35,930 nt of DNA from Kiritimatiellia bacterium. Lineage in GTDB: Bacteria; Verrucomicrobiota; Kiritimatiellia; RFP12; UBA1067. Below, one piece after another: positions 8,860 to 16,580 of the stretch. Both the position numbers and the translations under genes were made by a program. The notes beneath the pieces are model-generated. The model was not told the DNA's origin. It searched no databases and saw only the letters and a list, made by a program, of their open reading frames with translations. Numbering within the stretch: position 1 is the stretch's first letter; each line of letters opens with the position of its first letter. The stretch is from assembly GCA_028700415.1 (NCBI GenBank), contig JAQVSS010000011.1:1-35930 (forward strand), in the 5' to 3' direction.

Positions 8860-11043
8860 TCATTGTTCTCCTTCAAAACCGTTGAGCTGGTTGCCGCTTG
8901 ACCGGAACTGGCCGCGAACAATCTGAACGGCCTGCGTCACACCTGCGGCCCCGTCCCGCGAAATCAGGTTGCCTTTCAGGAAAGAGGTGGCGCTCCCCTG
9001 GGAATCGAAGGCGATGGGCTTGAGACAGCCGGCGATCATGTTGTCATGAATATTCCAGTTCGCCGCGTCTGAACGGATCTCGAACAGGTCGCCTTTTTTT
9101 ATGTCGCCGGGCTGCTTCAGTTTGAAACGCGAGGCCAGCGGCTCGAACGATTCGATCTCTGACGATCCGGCGGGCTTCCCCCCGCGGAACCAAGAGAGCG
9201 TCCAGCCGCGGTACAGGTGCGGCTGCCAACCGAGGGGCACGACGCCGTTTCCAGCATCAAAGGTCGCCGCATCCACACACGCTTTCACCACCGTCCGCGC
9301 GGCGACGCTCTCGATGCCCGTGCCGCAGTTGCGCAGCAGGTTGTCATGGATGAGCGCGTTGACGGCGGGTTCGCGCAGCCGGATACCCGTGACCGCGGCG
9401 TCGTTTGTCCCGCGGACATAGATCTGGTTGTCGGCCACAACCGTGTCGTCGGCGGCGACAAGAATGGCCGTCCGGGCAACGCTTTTCTGGCCCACGGCCG
9501 TCATGTCGAAGATGTTGCCCGTGATGGTCGTGTTGGCGGAGGGGTAGGCGTTGCCATAACTGCCCCCTCCCACCTCCACGGCCGATGAGCCGAAATTGAT
9601 GAAAATATTGTTGCGCACGATAACCTGTGTCGCCCCGCGCGCGGAACGGACGGCGCAGCCGCCGTAACACACGCCGCTCTCAAACACATTGTCCGCGACG
9701 ATGGTCTGCCCCGCGCCGAGGCTGGGGTAGGTGTCGTCCCGGTTGGCAGGGCCGAGATTGCCGATCGCCACCGTACCGGAGTTGCGGACATAGTTGCCCG
9801 AGAAGGTGACGAACCGCGACGCGCCCTCCCACGAGCAGCCGCCGACATCCACGACCCGGCAGTTCAGGACATCCGTGTTCTCGATGCCGCACATCACATC
9901 GTTGAAGGCGTTGCGGGCGGAATCGGTGACCGAGCAGCGCAGGTAGGTGATTTTTTTGGTGTGCGAACGGCCGGGCTTCACCGCGCCGCGGCTGCGTCCC
10001 CCCGCCACAAAGCATTCGCCCGACATCCGGCTCGCGTGGCAGTTCTCGACCAGCACGCGCTCGGTGTTCGCAATGTTGACGGCGCAGCAGTGCTTTAACC
10101 CAAAGCCCCAGATCCCGATGGAGCCTCGCGTCCGCATGTGGCCGGCCATATCGCGGTCTTCAAACCCCATGAACCCGGTCATGCGGAAATTGCGGACCGT
10201 GGCCTCGATACCCTCCAAAAGTTGGATGCAGGGGCCTGCCCCTTCGCTGATGTCGAGCACGGTGTCCACGGCGCTTGCGCCCTCGATCGTGATCGCCGCG
10301 GGGTTGCTGACCCGGATGCTATGGGCCAGCCGGTAGTGCCCGATCGGCACGAAGAGGTTGCGCTTCTCCTTGAGCGCCCGGTCAACCGCCGCCTGGAGCG
10401 CGGCCGTGTCGTTGTGCCGGACCACGGCGTCACTCACCGTGCGGTTGGCCGGGTCGCTCAGGGTCAGGACGTTGCCCTCGATCTTCTCGATCCGGCTGAT
10501 CAGCTGGTCGCGCGCGCCGATGGCGATCACGTAGCCGCTTTCCCAATCGCGCGGGTTGAGGCGCACCTCGACGCCGCCCTCCAGCGGCTGCCAGTCGTGC
10601 GTAACCGGCTGTTCCGGACGCCAGGTGCGCCCGAGGTCGCCGGTCCACCGGAAGGCGGGCTTGGGGGAGGGCGCGACGTCGAGCACGTAGACCACCCAGC
10701 TCCCCTGCGTGCCGTCGTAGCCCCGCACCTCCACGGAGTTCGTCACCGGCTTCGAGTTCCGGTAGATCTCGCCGGCCCCCCAGAGCCGCGTCGGAAGGTA
10801 ACGGATGTTGGCTTTCGACACCATGACGCCCTGCCCCACCTGGAAGTCCCCCGCGTCCGCCACCTTAATCCGGCGCGAGCCGGCCTCGGTCGACGCGGTC
10901 GTCTCATATCTCGACCCCGACGCGCCGCACTCCTTGGCGTTCAGCCACTCCTGAGGCGCCCCGACGGCAGACCCTGCCGACAGGCCCGCGGAGACAGCAG
11001 ACAAAAGTATCCAGCAAAAGCGCCACCCGTTTCCCTTAATCAT
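8860..11043 (-). CDS. Secreted right-handed parallel beta-helix protein (pectate-lyase-3-like)
   Basis: 727 aa, signal peptide, 'NDTAALQAAVDRALKEKRNLFVPIGHYRLAHSIRVSN' followed by beta-helix turns (N-x-I-F/V-x-N repeats). Confidence 0.8.
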   Translation of the reverse strand: MIKGNGWRFCWILLSAVSAGLSAGSAVGAPQEWLNAKECGASGSRYETTASTEAGSRRIKVADAGDFQVGQGVMVSKANIRYLPTRLWGAGEIYRNSKPVTNSVEVRGYDGTQGSWVVYVLDVAPSPKPAFRWTGDLGRTWRPEQPVTHDWQPLEGGVEVRLNPRDWESGYVIAIGARDQLISRIEKIEGNVLTLSDPANRTVSDAVVRHNDTAALQAAVDRALKEKRNLFVPIGHYRLAHSIRVSNPAAITIEGASAVDTVLDISEGAGPCIQLLEGIEATVRNFRMTGFMGFEDRDMAGHMRTRGSIGIWGFGLKHCCAVNIANTERVLVENCHASRMSGECFVAGGRSRGAVKPGRSHTKKITYLRCSVTDSARNAFNDVMCGIENTDVLNCRVVDVGGCSWEGASRFVTFSGNYVRNSGTVAIGNLGPANRDDTYPSLGAGQTIVADNVFESGVCYGGCAVRSARGATQVIVRNNIFINFGSSAVEVGGGSYGNAYPSANTTITGNIFDMTAVGQKSVARTAILVAADDTVVADNQIYVRGTNDAAVTGIRLREPAVNALIHDNLLRNCGTGIESVAARTVVKACVDAATFDAGNGVVPLGWQPHLYRGWTLSWFRGGKPAGSSEIESFEPLASRFKLKQPGDIKKGDLFEIRSDAANWNIHDNMIAGCLKPIAFDSQGSATSFLKGNLISRDGAAGVTQAVQIVRGQFRSSGNQLNGFEGEQ

Positions 11044-11054
11044 ACCTTATTCCC

Positions 11055-12170
11055 TCAGATTCCCGCGTTCTTCCGCAAGCGCATCAGCGCCTGCACCGAT
11101 TCTTCCGGAATCAGCCCGTGTTTGTCCGCCGGAACATTCAGCAAGAGATTCGCGCCGCCCTTACGGCACGAGTTGAAAAGGTTCACCAGTGTCTCGTCGG
11201 AACGCGGCGCGTCCCCGGCCACCCAGAACCAATGCTTGCCGATCGGGTCGCACACTTCGCCGGGCATGTAGCATCGCTTCCCTCGGATCGTCCGCCATTT
11301 CGAGAAGCCGCTGGACGGGACATGCCGCTCCATCGAAACCAGATCCGACGGCCAAGCGCGGTTTTCGCTGAAGTCGCTGCCACCGCTGTTCATCATGATG
11401 ACGGTCTGCGGCTGCAAACGGGCCATCTCCTGATACAGGAACGTCCGGTAGCCCGGCCCGAGAATGCCCGGCATGTCGATCCACATCTCGGCGATGGGGC
11501 CGAACTGGGTCAGCAGCTCCGTGATCTGGGCCGTCATGAAGGTCTGGTACAGCGACGACGTGAACGGCGTGACCGGTTTCAGACGCTCCGAGGGCTTCGG
11601 GATGTTGGACATTTCACCCCACGATTTAACGCCCTCGTCAAAAAGCATCCGGCTGCCGAAACGGTCGCGGTTGTCGCTGCTGTTGTAATACAGGCCGGGG
11701 AGCACGCCCCGCTTCTCGCAGGCCTGGCAGAGTTTCTCCACCACATTGGTCTTGTCCGTGCTGTTGGCCACGGTGTAGTCGGTGTGCTTGCTCGGCCACA
11801 GGCAATGCCCGGCCACGTGCTTCGCGGTCAGCACGATGTACTTCATCCCGGCGTCGCGCGCGACCGACACCCACTGGTCAACATCCAGCCTGTCCGGCGC
11901 GTAAAGCGTGGCCGGCTCCTTGCCCGACGGGAACTCGTTCTGCGCAAACGTGGCGAGGCCGTAGTGGATGAACATGCCGTACTGGAGCGCTTCCCATTTC
12001 TGCAACTGCGCGACCGGCAGCCGCTGGCCGCCTTGTTCGGCGGACGCCGGGGATGCGGCGGGAGCAGCGGTATTCGCCGCCGCGACCGCGTAAGCTGCGC
12101 CGCATGCGGCCGCTGTTGTCGATGCCGCGGACGCGAGAAAACTGCGGCGGGACAGAGTGTGTCTCAACAT
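11055..12170 (-). CDS. Alpha-L-fucosidase, GH29 family, TAT-like signal
   Basis: Start at internal Met of the 395-aa ORF: MLRHTLSRRSFLASAAST; 'WEALQYGMFIHYGLATF...YIVLTAKHVAGHCLWPSKHTDY...IAEMWIDMPG' GH29 landmarks. Confidence 0.85.
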   Translation of the reverse strand: MLRHTLSRRSFLASAASTTAAACGAAYAVAAANTAAPAASPASAEQGGQRLPVAQLQKWEALQYGMFIHYGLATFAQNEFPSGKEPATLYAPDRLDVDQWVSVARDAGMKYIVLTAKHVAGHCLWPSKHTDYTVANSTDKTNVVEKLCQACEKRGVLPGLYYNSSDNRDRFGSRMLFDEGVKSWGEMSNIPKPSERLKPVTPFTSSLYQTFMTAQITELLTQFGPIAEMWIDMPGILGPGYRTFLYQEMARLQPQTVIMMNSGGSDFSENRAWPSDLVSMERHVPSSGFSKWRTIRGKRCYMPGEVCDPIGKHWFWVAGDAPRSDETLVNLFNSCRKGGANLLLNVPADKHGLIPEESVQALMRLRKNAGI

Positions 12171-12283
12171 GGTCACCTCCTGATAAGAACGGTCGGATCG
12201 GAAAGTCGTCGTTCCCGGCCGCAAGGGGAGACCGTGTTCCACCTGTCAGAAAACAGGACGGGGGCTCCCTTGCGCCGGTGCCG

Positions 12284-13213
12284 TCATTTCTGCTCTGCCG
12301 CAAGCTGCTTCGCGGTGACGAACCGCCCGCCGCGCTTCTTAAGCAGGTCGCACAGACGGTCGAGCTGCTTGAGCGCCTTGGGCCCGCAGTTCTTCACGAT
12401 GAACGGCAGCGGGCGCACGCTGCTCTCCCCGAAATCGAGCGCGCCCTGCGGCATCGGGTGAAACTCCCAAGGATGCATATAGAAACACAGCACCGGGCGT
12501 TGCTTCCGGGCCTCGACATAGGCGATGAAGCTCTCGGCCTTTTCCATCAGGGCATCCGCGCCTTTCGTGCGGAAGAGCGGCCACTGGTCGCGGTCGCGCT
12601 GGAAGGGATCGTTGCTCTTCATGCTCAGGTCGCAGAAGTTGGGGATCTCCACGATTTTCATCTTGCCCGGTTTGGTCCAGTCTTTGGACGACGGGTGGTA
12701 CGGCGTGAACGGCTTCCTGAAGAAGTACAGCGGGAACGTGGCGTCCGCCAGATAGCCCAGGCTTTCCAGCACGTTGACCACCTTTGTGCTGCCCCAGAGA
12801 CGCGGGCAGCGGAAGCTCGTGGGATGCACTCCGCTGATTTTTTTCACGATCCGCGTGGCTTCGCGCAAGCGGCCTTCCACCTCGGAGGGCAGGATCGGAT
12901 AGTTGTTGGGCAGCGGGAAGATCGGGTCGCCCAGCGTCTCGTGCTGGAGCCCGTGGCAGCCCGTCTCGTGCCCGGCGTCGCGGACAAGCCGTACGGTCTT
13001 GGGGTTGTTCTCGGCCGCGTGCCCCGTCCAGAAGAACGTCGCTTGGATGCCGTGCTTCTTCAAAAGCTTCAGGAGTTCCGGCGTGCCGTGCTTCACACCC
13101 TCGTAGTACGGGGTGAAAGAGCCGACATCGGTCTCCATGTCGAAACCGTACACGACGTCAAACGTCGTGCCGTCGTTGATGCTCGGTTTGCGGTGCGCTT
13201 TTTTGCCCTGCAT
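12284..13213 (-). CDS. Polysaccharide deacetylase (NodB-homology) family protein
   Basis: 309 aa; 'VYGFDMETDVGS...LLKLLKKHGIQATFFWTGHAAENNPKTVRLVRDAGHETGCHGLQHE' gives the NodB catalytic and metal motifs. Confidence 0.85.
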   Translation of the reverse strand: MQGKKAHRKPSINDGTTFDVVYGFDMETDVGSFTPYYEGVKHGTPELLKLLKKHGIQATFFWTGHAAENNPKTVRLVRDAGHETGCHGLQHETLGDPIFPLPNNYPILPSEVEGRLREATRIVKKISGVHPTSFRCPRLWGSTKVVNVLESLGYLADATFPLYFFRKPFTPYHPSSKDWTKPGKMKIVEIPNFCDLSMKSNDPFQRDRDQWPLFRTKGADALMEKAESFIAYVEARKQRPVLCFYMHPWEFHPMPQGALDFGESSVRPLPFIVKNCGPKALKQLDRLCDLLKKRGGRFVTAKQLAAEQK

Positions 13214-13290
13214 AGCGGTTGTCCTTTTCTGTTTATGCGCGTTTGTTGTCCGGTTAGAAGGTTAAAGAGAAACGGGGCTGCGCGACCGGC

Positions 13291-15462
13291 TCACGAGCCG
13301 ACTCCGGCCTTGATTTCCACAACCCGGATGTCGCCCGGGCCGACGTCGATCGTGAGTTTGTTTTTCTCCCGGTCAAACGCGGCGGGCTCGTTTGTCAGCA
13401 GTTCGCGGACGCCGTTCACGCGCAGCGCCCGCAAATCCACCGTTACCCGGGCCGTCTCCGCGGGATCAAGTTCGTCCGGGGTCTGCGTGAACTTCGTCAC
13501 GCCTTTGTTGTTGATCAGGTAAACCCACCAGCCGCCGTCCACGCGGTTGAGCCCGTATTCGATGTCGCCTTCGACCGCCACGGGCAGGACCTCCCGCACG
13601 ATCTGTTCCATCAGCCGCCCGATCAGCGGCAGCTTCGCGGCGGGATCCTGCATATTCACTTTGTTGCGGGGCATCAGGTAATCGGCGGACGTCAGGATCA
13701 CGCGGCCGCGGCCGTACGTGTTCACGCTCGCCAGAACGCCGCCCTTGCTGTCCGTCCATACCGGTTGGGCGCCCGACAACGCCAGCGGCTCGTAATCGTA
13801 CGGTTCGGACAGGGCGACCGTGCCGTTGCCGGCCAGATCGGTGACGGGGCCGGCGACCTCGGCGGTCTTGCCCGTCAGCTTCGCGCCGAGAAACCCGGGC
13901 GGAAAATGCTGGTTCACCTGCCGGGCGTTGATGACCAGCGTCCCCCCTTGCCGGACGTAGTCCATGAGCCGCGCGGCGATCGGCGCGCCGATGTTCTGCT
14001 TGCCCAACAGGACCGCCGCTTTGTAATTCGGCAGGGCGGACAGGGAAGCGGGCCCGCCGGGCGGGTCACCCGCCAGCACGTCGTAGATGTCGCCGTAACG
14101 GCTGTTGGAGAGGCACCCTTCCTTGCCCTTGCGCAGATCCTGCGCGTGCGGCACCAGCGTGTACAGGAAACCGTCGACCATCGTGTCGGGACGCTCAACC
14201 GGGAAGAACGAGAAGGGGCTGCCGCCCCCGACGGGCATGCCTTGGCTGAACGGGATCAGCAGCGCCACCGGCGCGTAGCTGACTCCGCGGCCCGGATGCC
14301 GCCGCGTGAACGCATACCACTCCCTCATCGCCTCGCCGTGCGGCGAGAGCGACCACTTCGGCGGGTTCCCCGGCTCCAGCCGGCAATAGGCCCGCCCCCA
14401 ATCCTCGTGCTCGACGACACTCGCGCCGGACAGGTAGGCCAGGTAATTGTCGCGCCGCTTGAGCGAAACCGACATGCCGAAGCCCGGCCCCGAGTTCTCT
14501 TCCTGCCCCACCGTGTCGGACCGCGTGGTCGACACATAGTTCGGCTCGTTGTTGACGGAACGCGTCCCGTCTTTCTGGTAGCCGTTGTAATAAGAGGCCA
14601 TGTACCACACCCACGGCCTGCGGTATTGCCGCGACGCGCCGCGGATGAAAGCCATGCCCACCTGGTGCCGGTAGTTGCCGGTACTTGTGGTTTCCAGAAC
14701 CGCCAGCCCGGCGCCCCACTCCAGGCAATAATGGTCAAACGACCAGCCGGCACGCAGGAAGGTCATTTTGCCGGGGTCGTCGAAATAGTAGCGACGGATT
14801 CCCTTGTAACACTCGTGCAGCCCGCGGACCGCGGCCTCCCGGTCGGACTGGCAGGTTGCCCGCAAGGCCTTCGTCCGCGCGACCGCCGTCTCCGTCCATG
14901 TGCTCCGGCGTCCCTCCGCGAGCGTCCCTTCCGACCGGGAGAACATGTGCGCGATGAACTGGTTGTCCCACTCCGAGCCGGCCCTGAACCCCAGAAAGTT
15001 CGGGTGCTCGCGTTTCCACGCCTCATAGCTTTTCTTGTCGGCGTGGAAATCGTCCAGGCAGCGGAACGGCGGGCGCCCCGCCCCGCAGCTGACGAGGAAC
15101 GGCACGGCGGGATCGGGCTTAAGGGTATACAGCTTGTCCCCGCTCACCGCGAGAGGATCGTCGCCGGGGGCGCGCAGGTCCGCCACATGGTAAGAGCCGG
15201 CCGCCTCGCGGACCATCGCTTCGCCCGTGATGGCCTCTTTGCCCTTTCCATGTTTCGCGCCGGCAGGCAGCATGTTCCAGAAGCGCCGCCCGAAAATCTC
15301 CGGCGGCGCACATGTATCGCCCGCGTCAAAGTCCTCCCGGGCCACAAGCCGGCAGGCGCCGGGCGTCGCGCCGGGGGCGGGAAACACCGCAGGCCCGGCC
15401 ACCCCGGCGGCCGAAAGAAGCGCGGAAAGGAACAGGAACCGTGAGCGGTACGCGTGCGCCAT
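13291..15462 (-). CDS. Uncharacterised secreted glycoside-hydrolase-like protein with C-terminal GATase-like domain
   Basis: 770-aa ORF, likely start MAHAYRSRFLFLSALLSAAG (15462), signal peptide; 'YKAAVLLGKQNIGAPIAARLMDYVRQGGTLVINARQ' resembles the GATase-like middle domain of GH42-type enzymes. Confidence 0.6.
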   Translation of the reverse strand: MAHAYRSRFLFLSALLSAAGVAGPAVFPAPGATPGACRLVAREDFDAGDTCAPPEIFGRRFWNMLPAGAKHGKGKEAITGEAMVREAAGSYHVADLRAPGDDPLAVSGDKLYTLKPDPAVPFLVSCGAGRPPFRCLDDFHADKKSYEAWKREHPNFLGFRAGSEWDNQFIAHMFSRSEGTLAEGRRSTWTETAVARTKALRATCQSDREAAVRGLHECYKGIRRYYFDDPGKMTFLRAGWSFDHYCLEWGAGLAVLETTSTGNYRHQVGMAFIRGASRQYRRPWVWYMASYYNGYQKDGTRSVNNEPNYVSTTRSDTVGQEENSGPGFGMSVSLKRRDNYLAYLSGASVVEHEDWGRAYCRLEPGNPPKWSLSPHGEAMREWYAFTRRHPGRGVSYAPVALLIPFSQGMPVGGGSPFSFFPVERPDTMVDGFLYTLVPHAQDLRKGKEGCLSNSRYGDIYDVLAGDPPGGPASLSALPNYKAAVLLGKQNIGAPIAARLMDYVRQGGTLVINARQVNQHFPPGFLGAKLTGKTAEVAGPVTDLAGNGTVALSEPYDYEPLALSGAQPVWTDSKGGVLASVNTYGRGRVILTSADYLMPRNKVNMQDPAAKLPLIGRLMEQIVREVLPVAVEGDIEYGLNRVDGGWWVYLINNKGVTKFTQTPDELDPAETARVTVDLRALRVNGVRELLTNEPAAFDREKNKLTIDVGPGDIRVVEIKAGVGS

Positions 15463-15577
15463 GGAGACCCTCTTTTTTGTTAGACGTCGATTTTCTGCCA
15501 CAGACTCCCCATCATCGCGCCACCGTGATGCGGGCGGCAACAGGCCGGATAACAAAAATATCACTGTTGCAGTAAGT

Positions 15578-15633
15578 ATCACACAATCGTCACGCCTTGG
15601 CAATATCCGACCGCAATTCTAAATTTGTGTGAT
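15578..15633. promoter_or_regulatory. Candidate operator: separated inverted repeat ATCACACAA ... TTGTGTGAT
   Basis: Exact 9-bp arms at 15578-15586 and 15625-15633, upstream of the 13291-15462 gene. Confidence 0.35.
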
Positions 15634-15657
15634 TTGCAAAGGCCTCTTCCCAACCGC

Positions 15658-15736
15658 GGACGGTACGGAGGCCGTCCCTCATCATCGAAAACAAAGGTTC
15701 TTCAAAGGAAATGGAGGGTCGGGCTCCGTCCCGACC
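15658..15736. repeat. Pair of short hairpins
   Basis: GGACGG-tacggagg-CCGTCC (15658-15677) and GGTCGGG-ctccgt-CCCGACC (15717-15736). Confidence 0.5.
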
Positions 15737-15850
15737 TAAAAGATTAGCCCCCGCTTGATTTCGGCGCGCGCGTCAACGGCGTTGCCGCACATGAGGGGTC
15801 AGGAGACACGACCGCCGCCCACTGGGGTGGGCAAAAACGAAGGGGTAACT

Positions 15851-15945
15851 TAAACGTTCAACTCTCAACGTTCAAGTAAAAACCCGTAGGGCTTGGCAGT
15901 CGTTCGCAGTTCTCCCCACTTGAACGTTGAGAGTTGAGCGTTCAT
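15851..15945. repeat. Heptad-repeat palindromic element, copy A
   Basis: Arms AACGTTCAACTCTCAACGTTCAAGT / ACTTGAACGTTGAGAGTTGAGCGTT (one mismatch over 25 bp) around core 'aaaaacccgtagggcttggcagtcgttcgcagttctcccc'. Confidence 0.85.
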
Positions 15946-15983
15946 TCCCATTCCCCACTTCTCCCCACTTGAGCGTTGAGCGT

Positions 15984-16385
15984 TCATCCCTTCTCTTCCC
16001 CATACGTCTCGCCATCTTCCCGGCAGCCGCCGGCGCGGGCGGTGCGGATACTGGCGGCGAAGATGCGGACGAGTTCGTCGGTCTCGTCCAGGGCCGCATC
16101 CAACGCGGCGGTGTCGGTCAGCAGCGGCACGCGCCGGATCAGCTTGAGCCAGCGGCGCGACTCGCGCAGTTCTTTGTGGCAAATCCCCAGCTTGTGGACG
16201 AAATCGTTCTTCGACTCCGCGCCTTCCGCCTCGCCGTGGTTGGGCAACGGAGAGGTGCCGGAACGAAGCAGTTGGCCGGCGATGTGGTTACCCGCGCGCG
16301 TGTCCGGCAGTTCCTCGACCAGCCGGATGATCTGCGACGCATAGTTCAGAAGCCGCTCCTCCAAGTCGAATCTCTGGTCAGGCAT
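15984..16385 (-). CDS. Four-helix-bundle protein (S23 / 23S rRNA intervening-sequence protein family)
   Basis: MPDQRFDLEERLLNYASQIIRLVEELPDTRAGNHIAGQLLRSGTSPLPNHGEAEGAESKNDFVHKLGICHKELRESRRWLKLI is typical of the family; AAAGGA ribosome-binding site upstream of 16385. Confidence 0.85.
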   Translation of the reverse strand: MPDQRFDLEERLLNYASQIIRLVEELPDTRAGNHIAGQLLRSGTSPLPNHGEAEGAESKNDFVHKLGICHKELRESRRWLKLIRRVPLLTDTAALDAALDETDELVRIFAASIRTARAGGCREDGETYGEEKG

Positions 16386-16416
16386 AAGCGAATCCTTTGT
16401 AACGTTAAACACTAAG

Positions 16417-16540
16417 TAACTCTCAACTCTCAACGCTCAACGCTCAACTCTCAAGTAAAAAACCCGTAGGGCTTGGCAGGCGCTCGCAGTCCTCCCCTCT
16501 TGCGCGTTGAGCGTTGAACGTTGAACGTTGAGCGTTCAAA
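16417..16540. repeat. Heptad-repeat palindromic element, copy B
   Basis: aactctcaactctcaacgctcaacgctcaactctcaag - core 'taaaaaacccgtagggcttggcaggcgctcgcagtcctcccctct' - tgcgcgttgagcgttgaacgttgaacgttgagcgttcaa; core nearly identical to copy A. Confidence 0.85.
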
Positions 16541-16580
16541 CATTTTGTTTTTCATTTCGAGGTATATGTCCATGTTCGCG

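Noticed and set aside
8600-8863. 87-aa minus-strand ORF overlapping the stop of the beta-helix gene
   Set aside because: Has an AAGGAGA ribosome-binding-site-like sequence, but spans the promoter-like motif and palindrome and shows no family features; not convincing as a gene.
15984-16385. Diversity-generating retroelement accessory protein (Avd)
   Set aside because: Four-helix-bundle fold is shared, but there is no reverse transcriptase and no template/variable repeat pair nearby.
15984-16385. 23S rRNA intervening sequence
   Set aside because: The protein family occurs in rRNA IVS loci, but no rRNA sequence flanks it here.
16386-16433. N-terminal extension MRVESYLVFNVTKDSL of the four-helix-bundle ORF
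   Set aside because: Translated from flanking repeat-side sequence; AAAGGA ribosome-binding site supports the start at 16385.
15851-16540. CRISPR array
   Set aside because: Repeat unit is 7 bp and tandem with no spacers; no cas genes in the window.
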